Part shown: positions 25,720-38,655 of the stretch, piece by piece | Layout of the letters: every line of letters begins with the position of its first letter | Position numbering within the stretch: position 1 is the stretch's first letter | Assembly (NCBI GenBank): GCA_002794785.1 | Contig: NBBA01000006.1 | Coordinates: 1 to 64,000, forward strand | Direction: 5' to 3' | From: Coniferiporia sulphurascens | Taxonomy: Eukaryota > Basidiomycota > Agaricomycetes > Hymenochaetales > Hymenochaetaceae | Length of the DNA stretch: 64,000 bases | The notes under the pieces: generated by a model | Told to the model about the DNA's origin: nothing | What the model saw: the letters and a program-made list of their open reading frames with translations, nothing else | Database searches by the model: none | Position numbers and translations under genes: made by a program

Positions 25720-26727
25720 CTAAAACCCGCCCAGGCATCCCTCATCTTCGTCTTCTCGGTCGTGGTAACCGTGCCCTTCAAAGCCGTGTCCAGCAGAGCG
25801 GCGGCCGTGCACGGGTCCGCCACGAACCCTGCTGCGACTTCGTGGACGGGGACGAGATGGTGAGGAAGGGGACGCGCGGGGTGTCGTTCGCGGGTCACGG
25901 GAAGAATATGATGGGTGGGGAGGGAGCATTGCTGCTCCGGAGGCAGAAGAGTAAGGGTATGCCTGCAAACGTGGGTGTGGGTGTGGTAGGAAGGCAAGCT
26001 GTGCCGGGTCGGATTTCGGGGAGAGAGATGGCCGAGAATGACGATTGGAGGGCTCGGTTGAATGGTAGGACATCGGCGCAGATGCGAAAGTGCCGTTGAG
26101 GAAGGGTGCAAAGGCGAGTGTGCCTTGGTCTGAGTCCTCTGAGGTATCCGAGGAAGAAAGGTCCGGTACGAGTGGAGGAGCCCGGTCGAAGAGGGGTGCC
26201 TGGGCGGGGGAGCCAGTTCGTGATGAGTCTAGCAGAGAAGGGTCAAAAAAATTCGCTCAACCAAAACCAAAATGCTTACCACTACCGCTGCTGCTGCTGC
26301 TGCTGTAACGACGGGTTGTATCAAATCCCAGGACACGGACGCGGGGGTGGGCATGGTCGCTTTTTTTCCACGCGCGACCGGGCGTCGACTCCGTGTGCCC
26401 GTCATCATCTTCGTCCATAACGGCGTCACCTTCACTGTCCAGCAGGTACGTGCGACCAGGACAGCCTCGTGCTGGAAGTGCGCACTCGTTGGGGGCGACG
26501 GCGATCGGTGAGCGGTCGTATGCGTCTGCGCTGTGTGCAGTGTATGTGCACGCAAGCGCAGGGTGAGGCGGGAAGTGGACAGCAGCCTTAATGCTACTGT
26601 CAAATGGTGAGGGCGACGAGGGCGAAACACTGCTGCCCGAAGAGACAGCGACGACACGCTTGAGGATAGGACGGGGTCTCGTCGCGTTCGTCATAGCGAG
26701 CGACTTCGATGTCGGGGGGTAAGGCAT
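25720..26727 (-). CDS. conserved basidiomycete serine/proline-rich protein
   Basis: Two exons, 26280-26727 and 25720-26228, with a 51-base intron (GTAAGC to GCTAG), give 318 residues. From memory of mushroom proteomes the order of motifs is typical of a widespread but uncharacterised family: an N-terminal RPRPILKR, then an HFPPHPALACTYTAHS block, AYDRSPIAVAPNECALPARGCPGRTY, an acidic run, PDLSSSDTSEDSD, QLAFLPHP and a C-terminal GCLGGF. The frame before the intron ends in an artefactual stop after GKHFGFG; splicing leads into DSSRTGSP and PDLSSS. The protein is rich in Ser, Pro and Arg and looks disordered, consistent with a regulatory or phosphorylated protein. The function is unknown. Confidence 0.75.
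26288..26305. repeat. CTG microsatellite, six units
   Basis: Six CTG units read as a six-serine run on the minus strand, just before the intron donor of the serine/proline-rich gene. Repeat-length change here would alter the protein without shifting the frame. Confidence 0.8.
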
Positions 26728-29700
26728 GACTGGGGTTGGAGGCTGTTTGTTCGCGAGATGCGCAGATAAGAGATACGCGCCCTTTCGGTGGCGGGTAGTT
26801 ATAAGAAAAACCGTCGGGCATGGCAGACATCGTGTATGTGCGGAAGCAAGAATAAGTTGAATTAATCAGTCGGAGGTGGGGTGACGGGAACTTGGTGCGT
26901 GCGGGAGTAATAAATGTGTGACGGACGTGACGGTCCATAAGCGTCGAAGGGAACACATCGATGCTTGCGTGTCTTTCTCACTTACTTCCACCACCCCCTC
27001 TATGCGGAAATAAGCCATGCAAAAAGGGTTCAAATTTTACCGTTGGACGATAACCAACTCTTGCTCCGGCAGAAGAATGTTTCATGTCCTGTTTAGAGAA
27101 CCGGTTTCTGCGGGCAGTCATCTGCTGACTTGTGCTAAACCCTCTCGTCCATTCATCAGCCCACACTGATCTTCCGCTACTTCGCGATCTGCACGGGGAC
27201 ATGCTCACACCCGACCTCTTACTCTAATCTGTCCTCGACTGGCCCTCAGCTTCCCGCAGGCTACTCCCCCCTCAGGCAAACTCCACGTATCAGCTGCTAT
27301 CGGCTTCCCTGCAACGCCCGCTCCGCCGATCGCATCCCTTCCGTGCACGCAGAGTCCCCTTTTCGTCTCCTAAACTCAAATTTTCAATATGAAAAACTAA
27401 GCTGGCTGCCGATCAATAGCTTCTGACTTCGGGATTTGCCTCTAGGCGAGGGGCACACGGCACACTTACCTTATACTCTCCGTTTAGTGAGTCCTGTCAC
27501 TCACGCCATCTGCCTCCTCTCACACCCCATTTTACCCGCGCGCCACGGCTCCTCCTTTCTCCTGTCCCCTCTCGTTATCGTGTTTTGAATTATTGTCTAC
27601 TACCGTCGTCAGGCGACACTGGCCACGGGCGTCCGTCTGCTGATGCTGTTTATCACGGGTCTAACCAGTCCCTTTCCCCTTTGAAACCTATAAACCCAAG
27701 GGAAATATTTCACGGCATCTTCACATAGAACAAACATTTCTTTTTCGACGTCTTAATCATCTATGTTTTCTGACTGGCGACCTGGCCAGCGCTTTAACCA
27801 CAAGACAAATACGTAATGACATGCTTGACCCAAAACGTTATTGCAGGTACCACGCGATTCCCACCGCTAAGTTTGTCACTCCTCACGTGTTAATGCGCAT
27901 TCCAGGTAATCGCGTAAAGTGATTTCGCAAAGTCACCAGATACGAAATCCATGGTTTATAAGTTTACAGACACCCTCCGTCTTGGTGTCCAGTCCGAGGC
28001 CTTATCTTGAGGAATCGTGGCTACATTTACGTATGAGGAGCATCTTTATAAGGTGCGTCCATTCGTAATTATCTTGCTCCAAAAATTCGAAGAAACTTTG
28101 ATTGAGCTGAGTATTTGCCCCTATTCTATTTTAAGGGTCGTGAAAAGTCCTAGGCATTGCTCGCACGCACCCTCGGTGATTACTGCCTTTGCATGGGCAC
28201 GGTATGAGCTTCTAATTACCTATTTCTGACGAACAGCAACGTTCTTACCAGCAGCGAGAACGGTGCCGTCCTCGTGCAAAATACGATGGCATGACTCTAA
28301 GCCTTCAAACCCCCAAAATTCAAACCATTACGTTTGACGAATTATAACAAATTGAGTTGGGATGTCTAGAGGGGTCTAGGTTCGTCGTACGAAAAGTCTT
28401 CCCAGAAGAATTATAAGCTAAGTACTCACCTTTCCTAGATGTTCCGAAGTTCCTGGCAATTTGGTACCTCTGCTCTTTCTTGACGGTGGATGGCAAATCC
28501 TAATCTAAGTGACCCTGCTTTGGCTCGTGACTAGTTTGGTCTAGTGCTCTCTGACTAGACCCATGCAGCCAGATCCAAGATGTTCGAGTCGTGGGTCCTG
28601 ATCACCCGTCAAGTTCTCCTCGGCTTTTCCTGGACGAAAAGGTCCATTCTGGTTCCTGAAATACTGTCCTTCCGCTTAAGTTGCTCTTTGGTGTCTCCCC
28701 ATATGCACAAAAATCTTTGCATCAAATCTTCACGGCGTGTCCAGTCACCCGACCAGGTTTCATATTTTCGTTTCTAAGATGCGACGTTAGGACTTGGACA
28801 ACATCTGTTCCGCGGATAATCTTAAGTGCTGGATCCCTTTTCGATCCCGACCCTAGGAGAAGTTTGATCTCCATCGGAAGCAAGTGTCCTATCAAACGGG
28901 CTTCTGGGACACGTGAGGTATGAGCTGGCACTTCAAGCGGTGACTAAGTCTCTTTGTCTCTTCGCAAGAGCTTCTGAGATCTTCCTGGCATTCCGGGCTG
29001 TGACTAACCCTATTGATCGGCATCAACACAGGCCTGACGGAGAATTCTAACCATAATTAGCCAACTGCAGTTCATCGATTTGAGGACCATTTTGCACTTC
29101 GGATTATGTGCGGATGCGGAGTTGCATTATGTCCGGTCCCAGAGGCTAACGTTTTGGGGGAATCTGCGACGTTCCATCCAGCAGACGTGTTCAAGCCGCC
29201 TCGTGTACCGATTAGGTGACCGTTCGCCGGAGCGTGTCCTCGCGGAGTCACAACTCGCAGTCCCGCAGTGTATCGTCAAACTCTGAAAGCTGGTTCCGTA
29301 CGGATATGAATGTTTCATTACTTGAAGTGCGAAGAAATGTCTTGTTAATGGCTCGTTCTGTAAGTCACCTGTGGGTCGGTTTCCTTGGCGTTGCGGGGCT
29401 CTTCTTTTCCTTCCCCCGCGTGGTCGATCAACTCGCGTGCAACACCACCCGGTGTGCTACTTCCGGCACGTGACTACTACGGCCGCTGACACCGTGGACT
29501 TGGGACCCCGACAACACGCAGCGATCGCTCGCCATTGTAGCTCTTAATTGCGACGTGGAGGCCTGCCTCGCTTTTGAAAGATCCTCTCTATCTTGTCTAT
29601 CCAAACCGGCAATGCGTCTCCGCTACACGTTCACGCACCGACGGACCTTAGTTAAGTCTAAAACGGTTGTCTGTAACTGCGTTACAACAGCATGCAGTGT

Positions 29701-31689
29701 TGCCCGTGATGCTCTTTCTGCCCGATAACCTGCTGCTCGTGACATTCTCCGACTACCTGAACGTTGCGTGATACATCAATGTCGTTCAACGCCATGAATA
29801 CACGCGCTGACAGCAACTTGCAGCCGAAACACGAGCGTTTACCCGGAAATTTGCGAGTAATAATGAGCCCTGCGTTGCTCTTCCATCGCGGGGAACAGAA
29901 TATAACGTCCAACGTCTTGGTGGAAGCTACCAGGAAGTCAATATACCAAACATCTCTTCGTATTCACGTTCTCCTCCACACAGTTATATCTGGTCCATCC
30001 CGCTCAATGTGCGGCTTGAACGCAATGAATCTGCCGCCCACCCCTGGCTTCCCGGCTCTCCGTCGGGCGCTACGTGAGGCGTGGAACCACCACGGGTGCG
30101 GATGCACCTGACCGCGATGCAGGGGTACGCTTCTGAACACCACCCGTACCGCGTGCGGTAAGAATGCCGCCCACGCTTCCATTGCCGCCGCTAGCGGGCC
30201 CGTTCCCATCGGGTGTCGGCATGCCTGATCAAATTTTGACACGCTAAATTAGTTCTATCGCTTTGAATCCAAGAGGTCTGATTTCAACCCGTGCTTTTAA
30301 AAGGTTCTCAATTATGTTATCAGCTGAAATAACCGCTCAACACTCTCTTGGAGACTGGTTTGACGTGTCGGCAATTCTCGTCCTCTCTGTACATTCCGTA
30401 CTCCGTATTATTGCCATCTTTCAAACAAGAGATCCGGGAATTTTCCGGACAACGAGGTCTATATATATGACTAGCGTATTCCTTGTGGCAATCACGACCC
30501 CACGACTTCTCTTCCGCGTGTTGGGTAGGGGCGGAGAATGTGAGAGCAAGCTTGCACCGCAACATGCCCGTGCTCAATGGGCTCTGCTATCATTCATTTA
30601 TCTTCCCTGAATAGGTTGAGCTCTCGTTCTTTCTTCAGTAAAACGTGCTCCGCGTCCACATCGGGCAAACCGATTTCTGACCGTTGCGTGCTTCGCCGCG
30701 CTCATGTGCACGCGCACACCTCACGGTTTTGCCCGACTGCCTCATTTCTGACTTCTTTCTGGGGCCACCTCCACTTGCGCCAGGCGAAGCTCAACGGCAA
30801 TGGCTTCGCGCGAATTCTTGGCATGTTCTTGGCAGCACGATATTAATGCGCATTGGAGGATCTGCTGGATGGGTTAGGACAATGGCTATTTCAGCCTCGG
30901 CGAATGGTGTACCTGATACATGCCTTTGACTGGTTTTGTCAGGAAGTGCCCTGCTGATGGCGGCTTGCGTTATCAAGTACGGCAGCTCTACAAACGGTGG
31001 TACCTTCATGGCACGAGGACGAGGTCACATAGGGCTTTGACAGGCACCGTGACTCATCGACCTAGAATTCCTTCTTGCGATCAAGTTAACCGCTCGTCCC
31101 TACCACAAGACTAAGGGGCTACTGGATTGCATTCTCATAACGAGCCCAGTGCGCACGTGCGTACAGAGGAGTAATCGGAAGGTGTTGTAATATCACTCAA
31201 AATTGAATCGTTCGGACATGAGGAGATGTTTCGTGGGTAGACACCGCTCATAGAATTATTGGCGAGAGCATTGTGGTATCAGCTGCTACGTGCTTATCAA
31301 TGGTCAGTATCTGCACCATAAGTGAAGAGAACAAGTGATTTTGAAAGAAGAAAAAAACCAACAAATTCAGCAAGAAAAAGGAGTGGCGCTACCCGCGTCT
31401 GGTTGGCGCTTCACACTGAGCCGCAGAGTTCAGTCTTAATCCGTGCTTCTGTTTCCTTCACGTGTCTAAAAGGCCCTTGCACGGTTAGCAACCCTGGCCC
31501 ATCATTGGTCGACTCCTATCTGCAAAAAAAAATTATGCAAGACTCACCTAACTCTAATATGGGCCTCAAGCACGACAATCGACATCGTCTGGGACAAGAT
31601 TTTACGTTGTAACAAATTCTGTCGTGCCATGACGCTATCTGGCAATGTGGCAGAAGATATAGAATATAGAAACGCACTTAACAGCGTAT
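26728..31689. other. long gene-poor region
   Basis: Nearly 5 kb. The left end is the upstream region of the serine/proline-rich gene and is pyrimidine-rich. From 27.4 to 31.6 kb I see only short frames. The frame at 30263-30610 (plus) has hydrophobic stretches but no family I can name and no convincing continuation. No repeats with clear ends, no tRNA and no transposon protein could be recognised. Old decayed elements are possible. Confidence 0.45.
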
Positions 31690-32215
31690 CAATCTCGATA
31701 AAGTCCGACACGCAGAAGAAGGTTCCGCGCGCTGGTCCGGACATTTAGAGAGCCGCAGATTTGTAAACTATTCTCGGACAAGAAGCTGATATACTGAGCT
31801 TCACTGAGGTCGTCTGGGCATTTTGACATTTGTTCGTGCGGAACGCGCCGCGCCAGGCAGAGCGCGATTGTTTGGATTTGACCATCTCGTTGAATTGTCC
31901 AGACAACCGCGATGGTGGAGCACATCAAGTGATTCCAGGTGGCAGACAACCGGTGAGTGCAGGGTGTATTACGTCAGTTCTATTGTCGTTCGAGACGACA
32001 TCATCAAGAGAAGCGATGATTTCATTATACAGAGTTACGCTCCTTTCTCTTCCTTATATTCTCCACGGCATATCCTGTGTCTTTCTCCGCTTTTCCAAAA
32101 AGCGCGCTCGCAATCCGAGTTGAGTATGAAGAAAGGACTCGTAGACTCTGGCTATTTTTAACTGATAAGTGGTTGAGGAGTGATAAAACGCTTACCAGCA
32201 ACGTCTTTCCATTTG
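31690..32215 (-). pseudogene. decayed 5' half of an F-box gene
   Basis: A third, broken copy of the F-box genes at 35259-38146 and 42261-45192. Recognisable pieces in order on the minus strand: KWKDVAG ending at a GTAAGC donor (compare LWKDDAG and IWKDDAG), then a stretch matching the second exon, then FNEMVKSKQSRSAWRGAF (compare FNEMLMSKQSRSIWRAAR), then, in another frame, KCPDDLSEAQYISFLSEN and QICGSLNV. At least one frameshift separates the last two pieces, and the first exon has lost its in-frame ATG (a stop lies upstream). The later exons of the family are missing. Confidence 0.75.
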
Positions 32216-33166
32216 TTCGTTCTTGTTCGCTTCCGAGTCTCCCCTTAATCTCAGCTTCTTATCGTTCCTCCGCTCCTATGGTACTCTCATCGTCTAGTAC
32301 TCGGCCGGACCGCAGCACGTTGCTACCGCCAATATGCAGGCCACCAATGTTAGCCAGTAATGAAAATCAAAAAAGGAAAGGGAAAAAAAGAGCTCCGGTT
32401 ACATAAGCAGGTGCTATATACAGTGGGTCAAGCTGAAGTTACATGCTACTACATAAGTCTTGACAGTAAAGGGCTCCTGAATATGGTACGCCCACCGTAC
32501 TCTCGGAAACCTATAGAACTGGTTCGACTGAGGCCAGCTTGCCCGTATATCCTTAGAGGTTTTATGACACTTGCAGCCTCGTCATCCTTTCACTCCCTTG
32601 CTGCGCCCGTCGCCGTCAAAACGCTACTAATTTTAAATCATACTGCTCTCGGGCTGATTCAAGTTACCTGATTCCATTTCTGCTAGCCCCCCGATACACT
32701 TGATACATCTTAGTGGAAAGCAACGATGGCGTGGAGGTACTGCAAACTCCAGTAGTTCGTTGCACATTACGGTTGTGGTGTGATCCGTTCCATCCTCCCC
32801 CTTTATTTTTGCAATCACAGAATCTGATCCCGGGGATTGTGGCGCCTTCCTCGTCGCTTCTTCTTTGTTACCGGAGGAAACGTGGTGTCTGTCCGGACCC
32901 TGAACACTTGTTTTTTACGACTTCAAGCCATAAAAGGTCGTACGCCCATTATTTATTTTTGGAACTTGCAAGCAGCACATGAAATCAAAGGTTCCAAAAG
33001 ATTGGAGGGTTCATATGCGGAACTGACGTGGAAAAACTTGGCCTATATTTTAAGGTATTCCAAACCAAAATAAAATACTCGTACAAAGGGGCATGGACTC
33101 GTATTTAAATAGCATTTCTGAGTCTCCCTCTTATCCCCATCTTTCAGCTATAGCGCAATCGGTGGA
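32216..33166. other. intergenic with DUF6533 promoter
   Basis: No supported gene. At 33102-33111 a TATTTAAATA stretch lies about 55-65 bases before the ATG at 33167 and could act as the TATA element. Confidence 0.45.
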
Positions 33167-34853
33167 ATGGAGGACCAATCAATTACTCAGGGTGTAGTAC
33201 AACAAGTGTGAGTTTTGCCAATCCGACGAGTTGTTTCTTATCGTGTCTCAACATCCTGACGATCATAGTCTGGTGAACAATTACTACTCTCTTGCAGCAG
33301 CCGGTGAGTCCGTTGAACGATTTGTGCCCACGTTCGGGAAAGCTAAACTGGACTGCCTCCCTCCTTCTGGATTCGCGTTTTGTAGCACTTCTATACTATG
33401 AATATATCCTGACCTTTGAGGAAGAAGTCAGGTTCTTCTGGGGACGAAAGCATAGCTTTGTAACCGTCCTCTTCTTCACCAATCGTTATGTGTCTCTGGT
33501 AGCCAACGCAGTGGTTATTGTGCATAACCTTGGTGACCTGTCGGCAGAGGTAGTCATCTTTCCTATTTGCTTGTGGTCGTACTGATACTTTTACTGGCGC
33601 GCCTGTGGTTTCCTATAGACGTGAGTTCATTGACTTAGCACTGTTCTATGATAATAAACTGGCATATACCAAGTTGCAATAGGTTACACGGTTTCAATCA
33701 GATATTTATAGTCGTAGTTCAGTGCGTGGTTGGATGTGAGTGTATTCTTTCTCGATCATGGGGTGATTATTAAATTGACAACTGTCAGCGATTTCCGCCA
33801 TTCGGGTTTATGCATTGTACGGGCACAGCCGGCGAGTGGTCCTGGTTCTTGCGATCAGTGTAACTTCTGGGATAGTGGTAGGACTGGTGCGTGCCCCTCC
33901 GTATATGTTTCAAAACGACCTAAGCATATAGCAGTGGTCGATTATTGGGAAAGCTGATGATGCATTTGATATATCATCATCGGTTTTTGGTTGTCATTCC
34001 GCTTTGACGGACCATGAGTAAGCAATACCGGGTCTAGTGTATTTCTAATTACTTACAATGATTAATGATTTAGAGGAAAGAGTGCGCTCTCGCTGTTATT
34101 GTAATTTTTGTTATTGTAGTTCACTGAACCTCCCCAGGATATGCGATAGCATGGATCATGCTTCTCTTATACGATACGGTAATTCTTGCTTTAACCTTTT
34201 GGAAAGCCTTAGCAGAATGGAAGCTGGGCCCCAGTCAGTTGTTTGATGTTGTTGTCCGTGACGGTGAGCTTGGCTCCTTATGAGAACCAGAAGTAATTCT
34301 CACCGAGACCACCCGTAGGTTCCATGTACTTCTTGTGAGTTTTTCGGGAAACTATGGAATTAAAAATGGGGCCAAAGACTCGGGCCTTTAGCGGAATGGG
34401 AATGGCAAATCTCTCTAATGTGATCACTTTTGAGGTCGGTATTTCTTGTCCTGGTGTTTCGTTGAATAGCAGCTTATCTTAATTTTATCATAGCTTGCTC
34501 CAGTGAGCTGAATTTTCCACTATGATGGACTTGAGCTGAAGATTCTATCTTAGCCTATTCTGAAAGGCGTTAGCACCTCATTCGCGAACGTGTACGTTCC
34601 TTGCACGATAAACGCGAGGTTCTCTTATCAATTTATTTAACTCAGGTTTGCCGCCATCATGATTTCACGCCTTATGATCAATATCCAAAGTCCAAAGTTG
34701 TTCGGCTCCGCGACAACGGTCCCGACGGCAGATGCTGACACCTTTTTCGCATTGGAAGGCATCGGCAACTCATACGCCTCTACGGAGGCCACGGGTTCAG
34801 ACGGGCACGATGATTCCAATAGCACTGATGTAGCGCATGGTCATCGAGTCTAG
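33167..34853 (+). CDS. DUF6533-type seven-helix membrane protein, copy 1
   Basis: Starts MEDQSITQGVVQQ. Exon 2 gives LVNNYYSLAAA and exon 3 LLYYEYILTFEEEVRFFWGRK plus SVTVLFFTNRYVSL-like sequence (here SFVTVLFFTNRYVSL), the hallmark of the basidiomycete DUF6533 domain. Further exons give a hydrophobic LLVVVLILLLARLW region and ISAIRVYALYGHSRRVVLVL, followed by another helix. The last exon reads MISRLMINIQSPKLFG and a Ser/Thr/Asp-rich tail ending at 34853. Such proteins are predicted plasma-membrane receptors or transporters of unknown ligand. Exon joins in the middle are only partly resolved. Frame breaks in the middle cannot be excluded. Confidence 0.6.
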
Positions 34854-35258
34854 GAGATGAAACCGAGAGCACGTGGTTCATATTATTCTGAAAGTGTATT
34901 CAGTCTCGTTGTCATGTCCGTCCGTATCATAACATTTTCCAGCCTAGACACGTGAAGAGTAAACACACAATGTCTCTGTTCGATGGTATATTATTTGGTA
35001 ACGAGGACAAAGACAGGTGTGAAAGCTACGGCTGGTAAGTTCTGCCTTGTAAAGAAATAGTCCGACTTGCTCCGGCGAACCGGCAGCCACGGGAGGAATT
35101 AAAATGAAGCTAAGAATAACACATCAGTGCACATTGTACAAGGGTATTTGGTACCCGCTAGTAAGTGGTAGGCACTTGAGCAATAATTGGAGAAAATAAG
35201 TAACAGTGCTAAAACGCGTCCATGTGTAACGTCAGTTCTGCGTATGTCCGTCGCCAAC
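34854..35258. other. convergent intergenic region
   Basis: Lies between the 3' ends of DUF6533 copy 1 and F-box gene A. No gene or strong repeat seen. Confidence 0.5.
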
Positions 35259-38146
35259 TTAGAGAATTTGTCGTTTTTCAAGCATATCTCGTTCCTCTGG
35301 TTCCCTCCCATGTCTACATATGTGCGCATAGAGTTAGCAACCGTGATGCGCGATGGATGATATATGATACTCACTTAGTTCTGATATGGTTATCTAGTGC
35401 AGCAATCGTCATCCACTTGGTGGGAATATAGAGATTCTGACAAATCATGCATTTTCTCGGTCCCATCTTTCCGAAGGAATTCACCACAGGTACCGATACA
35501 GATTTGTCCTCGACCTCTGGAACTTGATTTGCGAGCACAAGTTGGTCAACCGATACCATATTATTAGCTCCATCTGCTGATAGTTTACTCGATTCGATGG
35601 ATTGATCAGTCTTGCATCTGCCCGCGGTGATGAAATCAAACTTTTGGTCGAGACGTGCGAGAGGCGTAGCTGTTTCGTTCATGTCGTGGTCGTTGATTAT
35701 GGTGAGCCAGTAAGGTTTTCTGTCTCTATACCACATACTGAAAACGCGAAAGAGGTCGTATTTAGATGGTTTGAAAGCGATCCGAAAAGGGATACTCCTT
35801 ACTTTTCTGTTTCTTTAGTATATTTGTACTTCTCACGGACCTTCAGTTTTTTAAGTGCTTCATCATACCAATTGTTCTCCTCGCAGAAGTGAGCGACCTC
35901 AGAGATACCAAGGACGTCGTAAGATCAAGAATTCCGCGATATTATAACAAAACACGGGAAAGAAGTACGCACTAGGTCCGGCCATGACAATTTCTTCCGC
36001 ACAGCAGGCGTACACCTCAGGCATGCAAAGGTCTCCCCACAGTCCGTCATCTGCTCCATAGCTGTACTTTCCGGGATGGCCATAGCCCTTAGGAGGATCT
36101 TCGCCGTATGCGCCGCTGCAGAGCCGTGACGAAGTGAAAACTTGGACCAGGGTTGAGCGTTCAGCTCCAGTCGCGTCCGATTGTCGATACTAGTGCCGAC
36201 GTCCCGAAAGACAGAGCACTCATGCGTAAGCAGAAGTGTAAGAAGGGGCCGCGGCACATGGTCTTTCCAACACCTATAGGAACCACAGACGAAGAAAGCA
36301 TAGGCGCGAGAGGACAGCTGGCCCGGCATAGTTGGTGCGGCACCTTTTACGACTGCTAATTCAGGTCCGGCACAAGTAGAAGAAAGATCGACGCCTTCTT
36401 TTCCCGCTTCCGTAGAACCCTCCGGTAAGCTTTCTGCGCAAAGCTCATCGCATCGCTTCAGAAAACGAGTCTTGTGATTCTGGAAAGCCTCAGGGATTTC
36501 CGCAGACATAACATCCCATGTCTCCTGCGTTATCTCTTCGTATGCGCCATTATCATGAATTCGCGCATGCACGTGTGGTAGCGCGAATAGGTCCGCGAGG
36601 TTGGGGAGAAGGGTCCGTTCCGTAGGATCGGGTGCTTGAGCCTTAAGATAAGGTATGTAAAACTTGTGCAGCTCCATTTTACGTTCTTTAATCCTTCCTT
36701 CGAGAGCAGCCTGGGCGCGCGTTTCCCTCACTTCAAGAATAATCTTCTTGAGCTTGGGCAGCAACGTTTTCCAGACTGTGGAAAGAGAAAATATAAGGAA
36801 TGTTGCACTCAACACGATACAGATAGGGTGCCTTACTGCTTGGGTTCAAGTCAGTTTTGTTCTCAAGAAGCCTCTTCCACTCTTGGTGCTGGCTCTCGCA
36901 ATAATATTTCGGGTAATCTGCTTCATCGTATCCAAGCTCCTTGAGTCTCGATAATATGCTAAGAAGGGAGCTTTCAGAAAACGTGGAAAGGAAAATAAAG
37001 CAGGCATACTCGAATTTTCGAATTAACGAAGTACGGTGAGCCTCGAGCTGCGACATCCTCCTCATAAGGAGCATCCATTTGTCCAAGGCCATCGCTTTCT
37101 GGGAGGAATATGTATTAATGGACTTAACACTGAGAATCAATATTTTACCTTGATAGAATTAATTGCCATCGTTGTCCTGTTTGCGACGTAGGCGATATGA
37201 CGCTCGGGGTTGCCCTGTAAGTCCATATATCTTTGTGCGGCCTCGTCGAAATCGGGTTTGAAGAACCATGCATCCTTCGCGGCTTTGATATTGCCAGGAA
37301 CTCCTTTATCTGCATAATTCCGGAGGGCTGTATTCGGCGCATTTAGTCCCAAGGTGCAGTTTGTGAGAAGGGGGAGCGGATCTGACCTTTGCTGCATGGG
37401 GTGAGCAAATACAAGCGAATATCATTTCTGTATTCTTTGGGGAAATCTTTCGTCAGCGCTCATCCTTTCATAACGCTGCAATAATTTGGAAAGATATCAG
37501 CAAATGTCACAGAAAATGGAGAACGGTGACGTACTTGGCCGAGTGGCAGCCACGACAAAGTCTTATGCGGAAAATAAAAACTTTCATGCTGTCCGGGACA
37601 TTTGGCGATCCACAGACTTGACAGTCGTTTTCATACAACAGGCTGATGTACTGTGCTTCACTGAGGTCGTCCGGGCATTCCGGCATCCGGACATTCATTC
37701 GGGCAGCACGCCAGATGGAACGTGATTGCTTCGACATGAGCATCTCGTTGAATGCAAGAGAAACACGCGAAAGACGCAGTACGTCGATAGGCTCCATGCG
37801 GCTGGCCACCTGAGTGTAAACTTAGTTTATTACACGTAGCTTTAGCAGATTCCACGACTTGCCTCCATAAAAATGTCGGCGGGCATCGTTAAGAAACGCG
37901 ACAGTTTCCCCTTAGTGACATTGCGTCCCTTTTTGTTCCTCAGTCTCTCCACAATATATCCTGGCTCCTTGGATGCCTTCCCAAGAACTGCCTTAGCGAG
38001 ACGAGCCGAGTGCGAAGATAGGACTATCGCAACTCAGTCAACTGCGAAACAGCTGAATCACGAGGGTGCTCACCAGCGTCATCCTTCCATATGCTCAGAT
38101 AGTCCTCCCCGTCCTTCGCTCCAATGCCAAGTTCTGCGGACGGCAT
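35259..38146 (-). CDS. F-box protein, gene A
   Basis: Probable substrate adaptor of an SCF ubiquitin ligase. First exon: MPSAELGIGAKDGEDYLSIW then KDDAG, start 38146. Second exon: SARLAKAVLGKASKEPGYIV to KLSRFLTMPADIFME. Third exon: VASRMEPIDVLRLSRVSLAF, MSKQSRSIWRAARMNV and CPDDLSEAQYISLLYE, then CQVCG and LCRGC cysteine pairs. Together exons 2-3 make the F-box (MPADIFMEVASRMEPIDVLRL). Several more exons carry a helical middle region. The C-terminus has CMICQNLYIPTK followed by LDNHIRTKHGREP, a C2H2-like motif whose HxxxxH is split by the last intron. Stop at 35259-35261. The intron after DIFME starts with GCAAGT, an apparent GC-AG intron. Confidence 0.78.
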
Positions 38147-38626
38147 GTCTCCGTGTATGCACCCGAACCGGGGCGTAGCACCGCTGTTGCGAAGAAATCC
38201 TTAAACGAATGGTTTGAACGCACAATCACGTCGCTTACGCCGTTCTCGTCCTGTCAGTGTTCCTGGTCGCGTCGACGTCGGCGTCGGCGTCGAGATGTGA
38301 TAGCCTTAAAGATGCCCTCTATGCCGTAATTTCTTCAATTGAGCGCGTCGGCAGTGCAGACCATCAAGAAGCCGAGGCTACGTCTTCCCGAAATTATACT
38401 TATCACGCGTTATAAGTTCCGAGCAAACAAATACAAGAAAACCAGTCACCAAACAGATAATATCCATAGATACGCGTTGAAGACGCGTTTTAGGATTAGT
38501 TTATCATCAGGAGCTGAATGGCACGTCTCTATTGACTACTAGGGCCTAAATATTTCATGTTTTTTGGTTCGACTGGTTATACTTCTGTAATTAGCTTGAT
38601 CGAGCGTAATCTATCATGAGCAACAC
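38147..38626. other. intergenic, F-box A promoter side to transposon
   Basis: Contains a GTCGGC-type short repeat at about 38270-38295 just upstream of F-box gene A, and then the left flank of the transposon. No gene seen. Confidence 0.5.
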
Positions 38627-38628
38627 TA
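38627..38628. repeat. TA target-site duplication, left
   Basis: TA directly before CAGTCGAATGC. It matches the TA after the right end of the element. Confidence 0.75.
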
Positions 38629-38655
38629 CAGTCGAATGCACGATAAAGCCGCGCC
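38629..38655 (+). repeat. left terminal inverted repeat
   Basis: Begins CAGTCGAATGC and ends CCGCGCC. The first 11 bases are identical to the inverted right end and the remainder aligns with small gaps. A CAGT start flanked by TA is typical of Tc1-like ends. Confidence 0.85.

Noticed and set aside
25647..26111. 155-residue minus-strand frame overlapping the serine/proline-rich gene.
   Set aside because: The overlapping frame carries the family motifs PDLSSS, QLAFLPHP and GCLGGF, so this one is a shadow.
30263..30610. Hydrophobic plus-strand frame, possibly a membrane protein exon.
   Set aside because: No family signature, no in-frame continuation across a plausible intron and no paralogue in the window.
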